Numbered from the stretch's first letter, positions 22,190-34,636 are shown. The stretch: 64,000 nt of DNA from Distichodus sexfasciatus (GCA_032718565.1 JAVGVS010000004.1:3052802-3116801); one strand, 5' to 3'. Translations and numbers: made by a program. The notes: generated by a model from the sequence alone, not told the origin.

Positions 22190-22470
22190 CATGTATTTAT
22201 CGCATTGTGGGGGACCTTTTGTCCCTGAAATCACTTTTTATGTTTTTTAGTTTTGTGGGACATTTGAGAGGTCCCTCATAACGAAAAAAAATTACTTTAT
22301 AGAAAAAATGTGCTTGTTTTATTTGAGAAAGAGGTAAAAGATGTGCTTTTGGTTACTGAGGTTAAGGTTAGGGTTAGGATTAGGTCTAGGTGTAAAATTA
22401 TGTACTTTAGTCATTATGGGAGCCTATGGAAAGACCTCACAAAGATAGTAATACAGACACTGTGCGTGTG
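22190..22470. repeat. Interspersed repeat with telomere-like motif, copy 1
   Basis: It contains GGTTACTGAGGTTAAGGTTA followed by GGGTTAGGATTAGG and, after 60 bases, GGAAAGACCTCACAAAGA. The same order recurs at 44790-45060. Only two or three GGTTAG units are present, so it is not a telomere. Confidence 0.65.
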
Positions 22471-22829
22471 TGTGTGTGAAGGGGCGGGGTGGGTAACCAC
22501 AGTTGGCAGTAACATCATTGGTTGCACTTGAAGTGAGAAATCTGACAGTAAACAGCTCTTTAATTAATACCAGGGTTGTAGTCTTATTGGTTTCGAATTG
22601 TCCTCTTCGTCCAAGTCCATGACAAGACCGAGTATAAATATGGCAGCATCCGAGACAAAACCGAGACCTTTAAAAACTGATCTTGAAGAAAACAGAAACA
22701 TTCATGAATAAATGAATGAACTTATTTCTTTTTATAAGTAAAGTGAGTCCTTTTTTGTTTTGACATTTCAAGGTTTATCCAAGACTTTCTGATGTATGAC
22801 AGAGAAAGTGTATGTGTTATTGTGATCCC

Positions 22830-23010
22830 ATGTCGTAAAGTGCACCACAACAAAACATTACCCTTGCTTTTAACCTGTCTGTGTGGAAGCAGTGGGCAGC
22901 TATTCAGCACCGAGGCAGAAGCTTTTGGGAGTTGGTTCCTTGCTCAAGGAACCTTCAGTGATACTTTTTATACTGTTTTGGGATTTGAACCAGCGACCCT
23001 TAGAGCACTT
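22830..23010 (-). repeat. tRNA-derived SINE, S1 family, diverged
   Basis: On the + strand it shows AAGTGCACCACAACAAAAC, then AGCAGTGGGCAGCTATTCAG, then the inverted head GGGATTTGAACCAGCGACCC. Confidence 0.6.
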
Positions 23011-23089
23011 GAACACTTCCCCAAACATCTGGCTGCAATTTTTCCCAGGAAAGAAGTTGAATGTTAGACTTTAGAGATCTAATATGAAA

Positions 23090-24540
23090 ATATAACTGCA
23101 AGCAGTGATTATGGGGGCCATGCAGTTTGCAGCTTTATCGTTTTTATGAATTGAAGTACATATATGTTGAGATTTGATATCTTTCATCTTTTTTTCTACG
23201 TATTTACGGTTCAAAACTTATTAGGCTAACTTTAAAATAGTTTATTATCGCGCCAATAAGTGGGATATCGACTTTGAAGTGAAGCTTTGCAGCCATATAA
23301 AGAAATATCTGAAAATGAGCTTAATAATTACTATAAGAGAGTGTCTAAAAACTGTAAATTGTAGTAAAGTTTCCTTATTCAAACATATGTCTTGCTGAAT
23401 TTGTTTCAGCATTGATCGTATAATATAGCCATATGAATAGGTAAATGGTGAAAATGTGCTCAATAACTATTAAAGAAGAATATGCTGAGATTTAAATAAT
23501 AATGAGATTTCATATTATGAAAATTAGCAGTAGCTCACTCAGAGCTAGATTTCTATATTATTCAGTGTGTGGCATTGCATTACTATACAAAGCCGAAAGC
23601 ACATTTATTTAAAAAATACAGCCTAATGAAAAACCTAAATTAAAAAAATATACTGAGTAATAATTAAAAGGAATGTCTTGGGATTCAAATAATACCAGTT
23701 ACATGCAGACTTGGATAAAAATCCAGGATCTAGTTGACTAGTTATGCCGATTAAAGAAAAATCCAATATGGGAAAAATAGATACGAGGGTTTATTAAGTT
23801 TAGTCTTGACCTAAGAAATAAGATAAGATTTTTAAGAATCGGAGCTACGATTCAAAAGTTATTACGGAAAACGCATAATAGCTTATTAGCGCCACCAAGT
23901 GGTAGAGTCGTGCAATTATTTTTTTTGCCTAAGTAGTAAATGATGTTTGAAGTAATGGAATATCGGCAAAGTGGCACAAATTTTTTTGGCTCAGTATTGG
24001 GTAGAGTCAAGGAACCTACCTGCCAAATTTCAAAGCTGTTGCCCACACAGAGCCGGATTTCTATGACACTCGGTGTGTGGTGTTGCAGTCCGATGCCAAG
24101 CCGAGCACATTTATTTGCATATTACATAAAAAAAAGACCTAAATTAAAAATTTGCTTGATAATAATTAAAGAAGAGTGTCTTGGGATTCAATTGATACCA
24201 GTTGCATGTAGATTGGGACAAACATCCAGGGACGTGTTCGAAAAACATGGGATTTCATTTTATGCAAATTAGCAAAAAATCAAATATGGCAGAAATAGAT
24301 GTGAGGGTCTGAAAAATTCAGCTTAAACCAAAGAATAAGAGAATATAAGATTTTTGAGAATCAGAGCTACGGTTAAGCATTTATTCGGCAAAATGCTAAT
24401 TTTTTCGGAAAATTGCAAAATAGCTTATTTTGGTGCAATTTTTTTTTTGCCTGAGTAGTGGGTGAGATACTGGACCTACCTGCCAAATTTCAAAGCTGTA
24501 GGTCTTACCGTTTTTTTCTCCACAACGCGTTTTAAGGCAG
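23090..24540. repeat. Diverged tandem repeat, unit about 500-530 bp, two to three copies
   Basis: Phrases repeat in order: GAATGTCTTGGGATTCAAAT and then ATACCAGTTACATGCAG (23670-23710) against GAGTGTCTTGGGATTCAATT and ATACCAGTTGCATGTAG (24173-24212), and CTACCTGCCAAATTTCAAAG at 24017 and 24476. GCGCCA(A/C)AAG-like steps at 23250 and 23890 suggest a third, older copy. It is non-coding. Confidence 0.65.
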
Positions 24541-24739
24541 GGAAGAAAAAAAAAATCGGCACAATAACAATAGGGTACCACGCAGTGTTACACACTAACA
24601 CACCGCTAGACCGACTTTAAATGCATGAGCTCAACCTGGCATGGCCCAGAGGTGGGTAGGAGCTCCCTCTGCATCTTAGTTCTTCTCAAGAGTTTATCTA
24701 CTTACCTCTGAGGGAGTTGTTCTGTGCCATCGTTGCCCT

Positions 24740-25140
24740 CGGCTTGCTCCTTAAACGCTTGGAGCAGGTACTACATAAAGCTGCTGTGTGACATTGTCTA
24801 AGGTTTATAAGTGGTGTAAAAATAGGCCAGAATTGATTTTAAGTCATACAGTAAAACTGAACACTTTATAAAGGATTTTTTTGTTGTTGTTGAAGGGGAA
24901 ACTTAGCTCCATTTAATGTATTATATTCAAAGCTAAGATTAAGGGCTTGAGGGAAAAGTAAAAAAATATTGATTTTTATCTCAAGCATTTTGCAAATATT
25001 TTACCCTGTTCCATTAGTGCCATCATCGTCTCAGGCTTGCTTGTTGGGGGGTTTAGGCTGGTTATATGTAAAGTGCTTTGTGACAATGACTGTTGTTAAG
25101 AGCGCTATATAAATAAATTTGAATTGAATTGAATTATAAA
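24740..25140 (+). repeat. 3' tail of a retroposon (LINE/SINE-like)
   Basis: It ends with AAGTGCTTTGTGACAATGAC, TGTTGTTAAGAGCGCTATAT, then an AAATTTGAATTGAATTGAAT tail. This terminal phrase is common in fish retroposons. The body is degraded, and a related truncated piece lies at about 24625-24800. Confidence 0.55.
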
Positions 25141-25169
25141 GTGTGCTATTATTTAAAGAAGGTAAATCC

Positions 25170-25345
25170 TTAGTTACATTTATAGCATTTATCAGGCACT
25201 CTCATTCAGAGTGACTTCCATTTCCTAATTACAGAGTGTCTCCGGGGCACCTCAGGGTTAAAGGTCTTTCTCAGGAGCTCTGTGGTGGTAGTGCTGGAGA
25301 TAGGATAGGGTCCAGACTTGAACTTATGACCTCTTTTGGATGGAG
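25170..25345 (-). repeat. tRNA-derived SINE, S2 family
   Basis: On the + strand ACTCTCATTCAGAGTGACTT, then TTTCCTAATTACAGAGTGTC, then the inverted head CCAGACTTGAACTTATGACC. Confidence 0.7.
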
Positions 25346-25639
25346 GGGGCATCATTTTAATTAACATGTTTTCTCTTTGGGCTGTCATTTATTATTCTTT
25401 ATTTCATTTCATTTTCACGACTGCTGGCATGTCATAGAGGGAACAGGAGCAAATGCTAGACATCTTTGGCTCAAGTACTATATTAAGGAGAAACAAAAGG
25501 CACGATGGGCAAATGCAAAATTAAACTCTTCTTGAGATGTTAAACAAATATATATACATATCGAAACTTTCAGTGACCTCATGCATATTCAGTATGAAAG
25601 ACAATTTCAGGACCAATTGTTGGCTGAATACTGTATGTA

Positions 25640-25850
25640 ACCAAAACGCCTCTCTTTCTACTTCTAGTTTAAAGTTTATATTTTATATTCTATTTATATA
25701 TTGCTTATTATATGTGCCTTATTTATTCTTTGCTCTTTGTTTTTTTGCACTGTTGAAACTGTAGCCACATCTCGTCTCTCTGTATACTTGTACAATATAT
25801 AGCAGAGATGACAAAGTTTACTTTGACTTTGACTTGACTTTGATGTTGGA
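25640..25850 (+). repeat. Retroposon 3' tail with TTGACTT-type repeat end
   Basis: TTTTTTGCACTGTTGAAACT, then CTCTGTATACTTGTACAATA, then a TTTGACTTTGACTTGACTTT tail, the usual form of a LINE 3' end that finishes in short tandem repeats. The body is 5'-truncated. Confidence 0.5.
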
Positions 25851-26449
25851 TGGATAAAGAACTGAACAAAGACATGGTAATAAATAGGCAGGACTAAACA
25901 AGGGGCAGAACCAACCAGAAGTGGGAAAACCAGTCAAACAAAACAAACATTAACTGAATTACAAGGAACCAGAATCAGAATCAGAAAACAAGGGATATAA
26001 CTGTAACCAATAGTTAGGGTCAGGGGTTAGGTAACCGGGGGCGAGAAAATAAGCCGGGACAGGTGAAACTGATGACGAGGGCTAACTGAGGGTAACTAAC
26101 CAATTACAAATAACACACAAGGAGACTGACGGACAGACAAAATACGAGACAGAACTCAAACAAATCTAAATAATACTGACATTCGGTGGCCACAGGGCCA
26201 GAAGTCTGGGAGATTGATGACAATTTTATTCATTTAGTTTTATTTTCTTGCTTTTTTCTACCTTGCTAGTTTGAACGGTGCAGCACTTTGGAGGATGTGA
26301 GTTTTTCTTGAAATGTGCATCATAAATAAAATGTTCTCTTGGCTTGTAACTCAATAAAAATGAACCAACAACATTTTGGTACAGGAAAAGGTTGTAGGTT
26401 TAAGTCATTTGGGGAGGATATTGACATACCTTAACCTACTACTTTTTAA

Positions 26450-27075
26450 ACATGGCACGATACCACTTTTTTATGTCCGATACCAGACGGATATTGGAAT
26501 ATTGGATATCTACCAATATAATACAATATGTCATTTTTAAACAGAAAACAGAAAATAATGCTTTAAAAAATGTCTGAATACATAACTGAGATTATTCTGT
26601 TATGCTTAAGGAAATACTTGGCTTAAATACAGTTTTCTTAACTAAAACAGTGTAATAATTACACATCACTATGTATATGCTAAATTATTTATTAATAAAA
26701 TAACATCTCAAAAATAATTCATTTAAACACAGTTGTGTAATTTAGTGATGCTAATCCTGTGGTGCTAAAACCATCAGGAACACAGAGATTGTGAGCGAGA
26801 GCTGATGTTGTTAAGGAAGTTAAACAGTATAATAACGTGATTTGCTTTTGGGGTTGTAGTGTGTCGCGTTGCTTGTTCTGCTTATTGTCATATCAATATT
26901 AGAATGTTAAACAGTTAACCAGCTTTACCGCAGTGCCATTTCCCATGCATAGCCAATTGAGCGTGCACGCAGTTACAGATCAGCACTATAGATGGGCCAA
27001 TGCCACTGATACCCAGTCCAGCTATTTGAGTCATTATCGGACTGATATCCATTCCCCATTTCGGATCGGTGCCAG
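26450..27075. mobile_element. hAT-like non-autonomous element
   Basis: The left end CACGATACCACTTTTTTATG and the following 230 bases match the reverse complement of 9890-10182. The right end reads GGACTGATATCC and then TTTCGGATCGGTGCCAGC. It ends about 100 bases before csmd3 exon 8. Exact TIRs and TSD were not resolved. Confidence 0.6.
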
Positions 27076-27197
27076 CTTTACTACTTTTTGCTCCAAAACC
27101 AAGAATCCTACAACTAGACCATCTCCTGATTTCATGTAAAGTAATTACCAATAACAGTGAATGACTTCATTTTTCCTCCTCTTTCCCTCACCCACAG

Positions 27198-27380
27198 AAA
27201 TCGACAAGGAGAGCTGCGGGGATCCCGGCATCCCTCTTTACGGCTTCCGTGAGGGTTCTGGATTCTCCAACGGGGATGTGCTGCGCTTCGAGTGCCAGTT
27301 CGGCTTCGAGCTGATCGGCGAGAGAACGATTTCCTGTCAGAACAACAATCAGTGGTCGGCTAACATCCCCATCTGTATAT
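27198..27380 (+). CDS. csmd3: csmd3 exon 8: complete Sushi domain 3
   Basis: This 183-bp symmetric phase 1-1 exon lies between CACCCACAG and GTGAGT. It reads EIDKESCGDPGIPLYGFREG, then SGFSNGDVLRFECQFGFELI, then GERTISCQNNNQWSANIPIC, then I. All four Sushi cysteines and the tryptophan are present in one exon. CSMD3 is very similar (EIEKESCGDPGTPLYG, then DVLRFECQFGFELIGE), whereas I remember different residues for CSMD1 (ECPAAFELVGE) and CSMD2 (ECQPAFELVGQ). This is one of the two exons that best fix the paralogue. Confidence 0.96.
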
Positions 27381-29681
27381 GTGAGTGGCTGAATTACGCC
27401 TCGCGAGGCTAGTCGAGGCCTGCAAATTGCACCCGTCGCAATGAAAGGCTCGACAATAGGAGCGCTTTAAAAAAAAATCATTTCAGCCACGCAGCGAATA
27501 AGATTCATTACCCCCGGCGACCGGCGGGGTTACAGTAGCTGTTACGCTTTCACGGGCAAAACAAGCGCTGGTTACTCAGCTTTCCGACCATATGGCTATA
27601 TGAGATTATGCCGTGAGAGTTGTCTAATTGAAAGCTTGTTTTTTTTTTTTCTTTCGTGAGTAAACAAGACAATTACGGCAGTGCGAAATCCGCCTGTCAG
27701 ACTGGAGGGTGTTGTGGGAGACTAGCAGGAGATAAGAGGGGGCCGTCCTCTGGGAACCGGGGATACGGCGGTCCTGCGGAGAGAAGCGACAGCCTCAGCG
27801 CTTGGAGTGCTTCTCTTATTTTAGACGTCATAAATAACGATGTTAAGCTTAAATGAGCATCAGTGTGGAGATGCAGTGTGTACTTTTCCATCATTCCTCT
27901 TAAAAAAAAAAAGTGGGATGATGTTTAGGGAGTAACATGCAGAGCACAAGAGCTTGCAGATTTGACACTTTGAGTGGTTAGGAACGTTGCTTTGTGTATA
28001 CTTATTTTTTGTTGATGTGAGCGCTTAGGGTCAAGTGGTTAATGATAATGGCCTTGCTGAAAAGAGAGAAAAAAACAGGTCATCATAGATGTTCAAGTGA
28101 TTCATGATGACCATTTTTTGGTTATTGCTGGGTTGATGCTTTTTAAAGCTGCTCAACACTTCAAACGATTTTTTTTGGAAATGACCCCATAATGCAAGGG
28201 TGGGTAATTCCTGTTCTGGGGGTTTTGCATCTAACTTGGTGAGTCACTGCTTGTATGTATCCACCTGAGACCAGATGTGAATGTTGTGAAAGCCAGTGTG
28301 ATGGGCAAGCCTGCTGAATACTGGTCCTCTAGAACTGGAAATGCTCACCACTGCTCTAAGGGTAGGGACATAATCTATAGCAAGTTAATATCATAAATCT
28401 ATTAAAAAAAAACAACAGACTTCAGTTGGCTCATGTTCATACTCAAGATGTGAAATCATGCTCTTCATAAAGTTTGAGCCCATTACAGCAGTGAATTTGA
28501 TGTCATTTTATAAAGTAGTCGATGACACGGAATTCACTGCTGGAATGAGCACTGGGACACATTAGTTAGTATTTGTCGTGTATTGTGTAGTATACATGTG
28601 GTAACAAGCACCAATTAAAATCTTATGACCAGCTCCAGATTGGCAATCGTATGGTCGGATGAAAATCAAACTTGAAAATGAAATTCTGGTCACCCCTCCT
28701 GAGAGTGTCGCACTGTTGAGGCAGAGCCACGAACTGACTCACCTCAACATCAGTGGGTTTTCCCTCATTGCGTGTTTCTCTTTGGTGAGCATTTCTCCAG
28801 TTCCGGGTTATTCTTATTACTATTCTCCGACTTTGACGTTACAGTTCCGGGTAGAGGAATCCAACGTGTTGTGTAGTGTGAGCAGTCAGGTCGCATCCGA
28901 GCATCGGCCTGTATAGTGTGCGTCTTGGCTTTTCAACGCATGCGATTTAGACGTACAGTTTGAGCTAGAAGTTTACAAAACGATTGAAAAAATTGCTCAG
29001 TGTCTACCCAGCCAGAAAAATACTAATATTGCCTCAGGCGTAAAGTACTTTTCACTGTGTGACAAAATATTGACAAAAATAGAAGAAATATTGACAAGAT
29101 GTTCAGCTATTTAAGCCTTATAAATAAGCATGAATTTTTGTCACATTATAAATAAGTAGCAGTTCTGCTAAATTCTTAAAATGTGACTGTTTCTGCCATT
29201 ATTTATAAAGATTGCTTTAAAAAGCTGAACATCTCATCAATATTTCTTTACTTCATGATCAAATAAAGGGAACAATATACATGTGGCTGAAATGTAGCTA
29301 ATTTGCATGAAGAGGTTAGGCTGGTTTGCCACCAACACCAGAGTTCTGGGTCCCATAAAAGGGTTTACTAAGGTATATGAGCACACATTTTACTTGGGAA
29401 TAAATTTTAGCACCCAAAGCTTTTAACAAACTCAAAATTGTCCAGTGTTTCCATTCTGCAAGGTGCTGAAGGGTCAGGAGAGAACTCAGAGGATGATTAA
29501 GAACAATATTTGAAAGGTTCATTTTTCTCATGTCCTGGAACCCTTTATCATAGGATTAAGCTGTGGTCTAATCCCTCAATATTTTACCATTACCTGGTCT
29601 GATCTGTTCCAGCTGCTTCAGCCTAACAATGCTTCCTGTTTTTCACCTTTTATCTGATTTCCTGACTCTACCCTCTGCCAG
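27381..29681 (+). other. csmd3 intron 8
   Basis: In this 2.3-kb intron the block 27420-27640 just after the donor is GC-balanced with no repeat signature and is a candidate conserved element. A long imperfect hairpin lies at 29085-29246. Nothing else was recognised. Confidence 0.75.
29085..29246. repeat. Long imperfect inverted repeat (hairpin)
   Basis: The left arm begins GAAATATTGACAAGATGTTC and the reverse complement of the right arm begins GAAATATTGATGAGATGTTC. Pairing continues with gaps for about 63 bases per arm, leaving a loop of roughly 30 bases near 29147-29176. It is likely a small fold-back element. Confidence 0.8.
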
Positions 29682-30008
29682 TCCCCTGCCTATCCAACTT
29701 CACTGCCCCCATGGGTACGGTGCTGTCCCCCGACTACCCCGAGGGTTACGGCAACAACCTGAACTGCGTTTGGTTGATCATTGCTGAGGCCGGAACCCGC
29801 ATCCACTTGGCCTTCAATGACTTTGACCTGGAGCCGCCTTATGACTTCTTGACGGTGCGGGACGGAGCCCAGGCCGACGGTGCCATCCTGGGCCGCTTCA
29901 CGGGCGCTGAGGTGCCCTCACACCTCACCAGCAACTCCAACGTCCTGCAGCTGGAGTTCCAGGCTGACCACTCCATGTCTGGCAGGGGCTTCAACATCTC
30001 CTACAGCA
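29682..30008 (+). CDS. csmd3: csmd3 exon 9: complete CUB domain 4
   Basis: This 327-bp exon, the longest in the window, lies between CCCTCTGCCAG and GTGAGT. It reads FPCLSNFTAPMGTVLSPDYP, then EGYGNNLNCVWLIIAEAGTR, IHLAFNDFDLEPPYDFLTVR, DGAQADGAILGRFTGAEVPS, HLTSNSNVLQLEFQADHSMS and GRGFNISYS. A whole CUB is coded without interruption, unlike CUB 3 and CUBs 5-7. Two of the usual CUB cysteines are in the first third, and N-glycosylation sequons are visible at NFT and NIS. Phase is 1-1. Near identity to CSMD3 supports strong constraint. Confidence 0.96.
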
Positions 30009-30507
30009 GTGAGTAACGATTATTCCATTTATCCGTCCACTAGAACTTTTACAATACAACTAATTACATCAATAAAATGATTCAATGACCTAGCATCAAT
30101 CCAAAATGAAAACATTGATCAGAAATCACACATATTGTAACATAACTTTATACTGAACCGGAACTTTTATTCTGAGACCGTTGTTTTTATTCAACAATGA
30201 CATTTTATTTTAGTTGCTTCTTGTGATATGATATGAATGGAAGTGATGGTGTTAAATCAGCATGTATTTTTGTCTAAAATCAATCACTGGCTCCTGAACT
30301 GAATTGTATTAAAATTGCATAGTAGACTTTGTGATATCAGCAGACAATGAAATATTGCCTGTTAAATCAATATAATACGTATGACTGTGCCCCGTGCATT
30401 GTACCCATGAGCGTGCAGGTGTTTAAATGAGCTGTAGTCAGGTGCATTACTTTCTTAAGACAGCGCAAAATGTTTCTGCCTTTGAAGAACACCAGAATAT
30501 GCACTAG

Positions 30508-30855
30508 ATGCATAGAGGTTGGCCGATATTGGTTTTTCAGGGCCGATATCAGTACCGATTATTGCTAGGTAACGGGGCTGATAACCGATATTTGGTACCG
30601 ATACGCAAAAAAAAAGAAAATCAGTCAATTTTTTACATTTTTTACCAACACTAAGCTCAGCTTAAACTTTCCTCTCTCCTCTTCTCCTTCTCGGGGCGTC
30701 ACGCTTCGCTTGTGTGTGAGTGTGGTGTGAGTGACAACAAGGCCTCAGCGGTGATTGGCTACTACTCGTGTGACGTATAGCCAGTTAGAGACTGATGTGG
30801 GCGGGACATTGAATGAGAGCAAACAGCCCGGCCGATAACTGGTTGAACATTAATA
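30508..30855. mobile_element. hAT-like relic with GGCCGATA ends
   Basis: GGTTGGCCGATATTGG at the left and CCCGGCCGATAACTGG at the right bracket a GC-richer body; ATACCGATATTGG-type words resemble the other hAT-like elements. Boundaries are approximate. Confidence 0.5.
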
Positions 30856-33034
30856 CACTCCACTTGTTACACACAGGCAGTCATGCTTAAACTTGAAAAA
30901 TAAATATATAAGATTGATTTTGTTGAGCAAGGTAATAAATGTACTGTAATGATTAGTGAGCTTCGGTGGAACCCTGAGACATCTGTAGACACTTGTTTTC
31001 TTAAGAAAAACAATGAGCTGTTTAACGGCAGTCTGCCAAGCAACTGCAAACACTTTTTAAAAAATGGAATTTGATGTGGTGCTCTGATTGGATTATTACA
31101 TGTTACTCCCAAAAACACATTTCACTGAGAAGAATAGCTATAACACTTTTAGACAGTATTCCTGGTGCAAGGACTATTTTTAGATTTAAACAAGCTAAAT
31201 ATAATTTGGACATGCCCTAAAGTGCCAGTGCTGTTAAAATAGAATGTTCAATCTTAGAAAGCGGATTATTTAAAAAAGTATAAACATTATTGGAGTGTTT
31301 TATGTTTTATATTATTATTGCCAGAGTGTTGTAAAAATGTCATGATTCGGTCACTTTTTAAAGCATCTAGATCATTTCCCAGGTAGCAAGTGACATCTAA
31401 ATGTTAAATACTGGAAACAAATCTTGCTTTTAAATGCTAATAGTTTCCACTGATGCTCTTCAACTGTTATGCACATCAGCATTTTGGATTCACTCTTCCT
31501 TCTAGCAACTGATGTGCGTGAGATTGTTTTTCATAAATATTTTGAGGACATCGCGTAACTAATAAAGTCTAGTTGTTCAGTGCTTCACTTCGCATATTCA
31601 CCTAAGAGTCTTCTTTTGCCGCGTCTAAGGGCATTAGGCAAATTAAGTTTTTTTTACTCCTCTCAAGGCTTCAGTGCTTTACTGAGGACATATGGAGGGA
31701 CATGTTTATTTGATGCGATCCCTAAGCCATTTATCCATTGGCATAAAACAGCTTAATCCCATTGCCATCATTCCATTCAGTGGGGCTGAGTAATCCACTG
31801 ATGTCCATATGAATGACATATGAAATTTTGTCTTCGATGCTCCCCTAATCCTCTAATACAGCATCCTGCAGCTTATCACATTATGCATCTCCCACTACTT
31901 AGCCGTGCCTCTTCATCTATCTGGGCTGTGTATGTGGGGGGTGGGAGAGGGTATGTTTGTGTGTGGGTTAAAAGAATGTGGCCACAGCTAGATGGATCTG
32001 TGTGGTACATTATGGCACTTTTCCATTTAGTGCAAGTCAAAAGAATTCCAGTACAGTCCCATTTTCCATCTAAAAAGAGGACTTAAAAGTAAGAAGGCTT
32101 AACCTGACAACGACCATCACCATCTGCTGGTGTCTCATGTACATTGTACAGGACAAAATACTGACACACAGCAAAGATGGTGTGAATAAGAAAAAAAGAC
32201 GTTAGGAAAAACTTGAGTAGAGTACAAATGACAATTTGAGGGTGAGGTAACCTGGTGAACCATGATGGGCATGGGTAATTAGTTATAGTACCGAAAGCTT
32301 TTCAGTGGAAAAATAACTTTCTCTTTTTGTCACCATGTTCTCAACATGTGGTATGCAGTGGGAAAGCAACTTTGGGGGAGATATTTGGGGGATGCTTGTC
32401 TGTTCCTGCATGACTGCACCACTGTTCAAAAGCCAGGTCCACAAAGACAGGGGTTTGATAGATTTGATATGAAGAAACAGATGTAACCTCAACCCTACTG
32501 ATCACCTTTGGGATCAAACGGAACTCCAACTGCATGCCAGTTCGTGTCCAACATCAGTATCTGACCAAAATAACATTATCTGACCTTAACCACACAGCCA
32601 TCTTTTATATTAACTCTTGATGTCATTACGTTTTTGTAGCATTAGCTAGTTGCCTGGCAGTGCTTCTAGTTCTCTTAAATGTTTTCTATCAAACATGATG
32701 CACTATACCAGGGTGGCCAATATGCCTATTCAACTGTGTCCAAGCTTAAATAAGCTTTCATTTTATTTGTATGTGTTCTATTAAACATGAACCTCAATTC
32801 ATTTAGTTTGGCTTTTTGTTTGTTTTGTTTCATTTTTTGTGACATTTGTTCTGTTTCCTGATTTGTGATGTTCAAAAAAAAGAAGAAAAGGTGTTATGAT
32901 GCATGCACACACACTATCTGGATGCAAGCACAAACACACATTCAGAGAGAGAAACTCAATATGTGTATCATTTATTTTTTCAATTTAAAATAAAAAAAAC
33001 AAAATCTTGTTTTTGTTCAATATTTGTTTAAGGG

Positions 33035-33100
33035 AGTCACAATGATATCGGAATTATATCGGTATTGGCTGATAACGGCTTTATTTAAAATCATCAGACC
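33035..33100. repeat. Small fragment of a hAT-like end
   Basis: CACAATGATATCGGAATTAT followed by ATCGGTATTGGCTGATAACG resembles the terminal region of the elements at 9264-10182 and 41389-42380. Confidence 0.4.
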
Positions 33101-33464
33101 TCTGCTTAGATTTTCCCAGTATTTTCAGCCAATATTTTATGATGCATTTATTCTATGTTGTAAAGGTAGTGCTCGTGCCAGGCATGTCCAAAGTCCGAGG
33201 AGAGATTTTATATGACCAGTGCCTTTTGTTTTAAAATTTATGACGTTATTTTGTTTCAGAATTCTGAGCACATAATGGAATGTTGATGAGCAAAATTTCT
33301 TGTTTTTTTGCGCTCAACGTTGCTGGTGCACTCGGAACATTTTTAACGAACTAAATTGTGAGTTTGCCTCACTTAGCGAATGTGAGCTTGTGTCCTGAGT
33401 CATTTAATGCCGCACTTAATACAATGGTAGGTAAGGCGCTCTTATTATATGCATCTCTAAAGTG

Positions 33465-33600
33465 AAAGTGAGTGATTATTTTGTCATTGTGAACACACCA
33501 CAGCACAGCACACAGTGTCCCACAACAAAATGTGACTTTTGGCTCTGACCCATCCAAGAAGGAGCAGTAGGCAGCTAACATGGGCAGCGCCCGGGGAAAT
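33465..33600 (-). repeat. Partial tRNA-derived SINE, S1 family
   Basis: On the + strand TTTGTCATTGTGAACACACC, then GAAGGAGCAGTAGGCAGC. Only the tail half is present. Confidence 0.7.
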
Positions 33601-34032
33601 AGCTCAGGAAATACCCAGGGATGTAGCTTAATGGCTCTCTATGCACTAGGTAGTGCACATGGAGTATCACACCAGCCCTATTTGATTTGGTACACCACAT
33701 AGGGCAGGAAGTGACTTTTTCTTAAAATGTTGTGCACTATGTTAGAAATACTCCACCCTTGCTCAACTCTGCTTTCACACTCGCTTGACCACGTTAGAAA
33801 TGTCAAAACTACACCACTATTTTTGTGCCAAAATTCAGAGCGCACAGTGGAACTTTGGCAAGCAAAATATCTTGTCTTTACAAGCTCAACTCTGCCTGCG
33901 CTCAAAAGTAACAAGTTTCTGTTTTTCCATTTTGTGTTCAAATACTATGAAATAGAAAACAGAAAACACTCTCATTCCATTTTCTTATGCGCAGTAAAAA
34001 AGAGTGGGGTATCTATGTGTTTACATATATAT

Positions 34033-34636
34033 ATACACGTCGCTTGTCGCAACGGAGGTTTCTGAGAAACACGACCGTTTATGTTGCGTGGGGGGTAAAA
34101 TGGATTTTTTGTTTTTAGTGTTTTGAAACAGTGGAAGGTCTATACTGTACTGTTGTGAATAAATTTCGCTGAAAAACTTACCCTTTCCATCCTAAAAACG
34201 TGACTTTCTTGAGGTGAGGAATTCAATTCCAGCAAAATGTTAAAAGTTTCTGTTTTGACTGCTCTACTTCAATATTTACGGTAAATCCACTCGTTGACTA
34301 GCGTGAAGATAGCGTGAATCCATCTTCATCTCCCGAGTTCAGTTAACCTAACGCAGGTGGACTATCTGTGTGGCTGTGAATGCAGCGTAGGCTACCGTAA
34401 ATACAAACGTAGTCGGGACCGCACCAAGCGTCTGTGAGTGCTACGTCGATAGTCAACTTCAAAGGCAGATTTCTCCGTTTCTCACTTGGCGTGACAGGAG
34501 AAACACGACTCCTTTGAATGTTGATATATAGTGATATGTCGTCTGATTCATTCCATATAGGTATCATTTTGAAGGTTGATTTATGCCCTTTCATGAAAAC
34601 ATAACTCAATTTTGAAAATTTGCGACAAGCAACTGG
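34033..34636. mobile_element. TIR element with GCTTGTCGCAA ends
   Basis: The left CGCTTGTCGCAACGG and right TTTGCGACAAGCAACTGG are inverted over GCTTGTCGCAA. A GTGGGGGGT step lies beside each end (TTGCGTGGGGGGTAAAA at 34083; CCGTGGGGGGTCACA at 34642). No transposase and no clear TSD. Confidence 0.5.

Larger units (their letters stand above)
20169..27197 (+). other. csmd3 intron 7 (repeat-rich, 7.0 kb)
   Basis: Contents in order: a poly-A run (20664-20688), a GC-rich hAT-like relic (about 21130-22090), a (GT)n tract, a telomere-like-motif repeat (22190-22470), a minus-strand S1 SINE (22830-23010), a diverged ~530-bp tandem repeat (23090-24540), retroposon 3' tails (24740-25140, 25640-25850), a minus-strand S2 SINE (25170-25345) and a hAT-like element (26450-27075). 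No exon was recognised. Confidence 0.75.

Noticed and set aside
22370..22390. Interstitial telomere from GGTTAGGG-like words
   Set aside because: Only two or three degenerate units inside an interspersed repeat.
23090..24540. CRISPR-like array from regularly spaced repeats
   Set aside because: The spacing is about 500 bases with diverged units in vertebrate intron DNA; no short direct repeats or cas genes.
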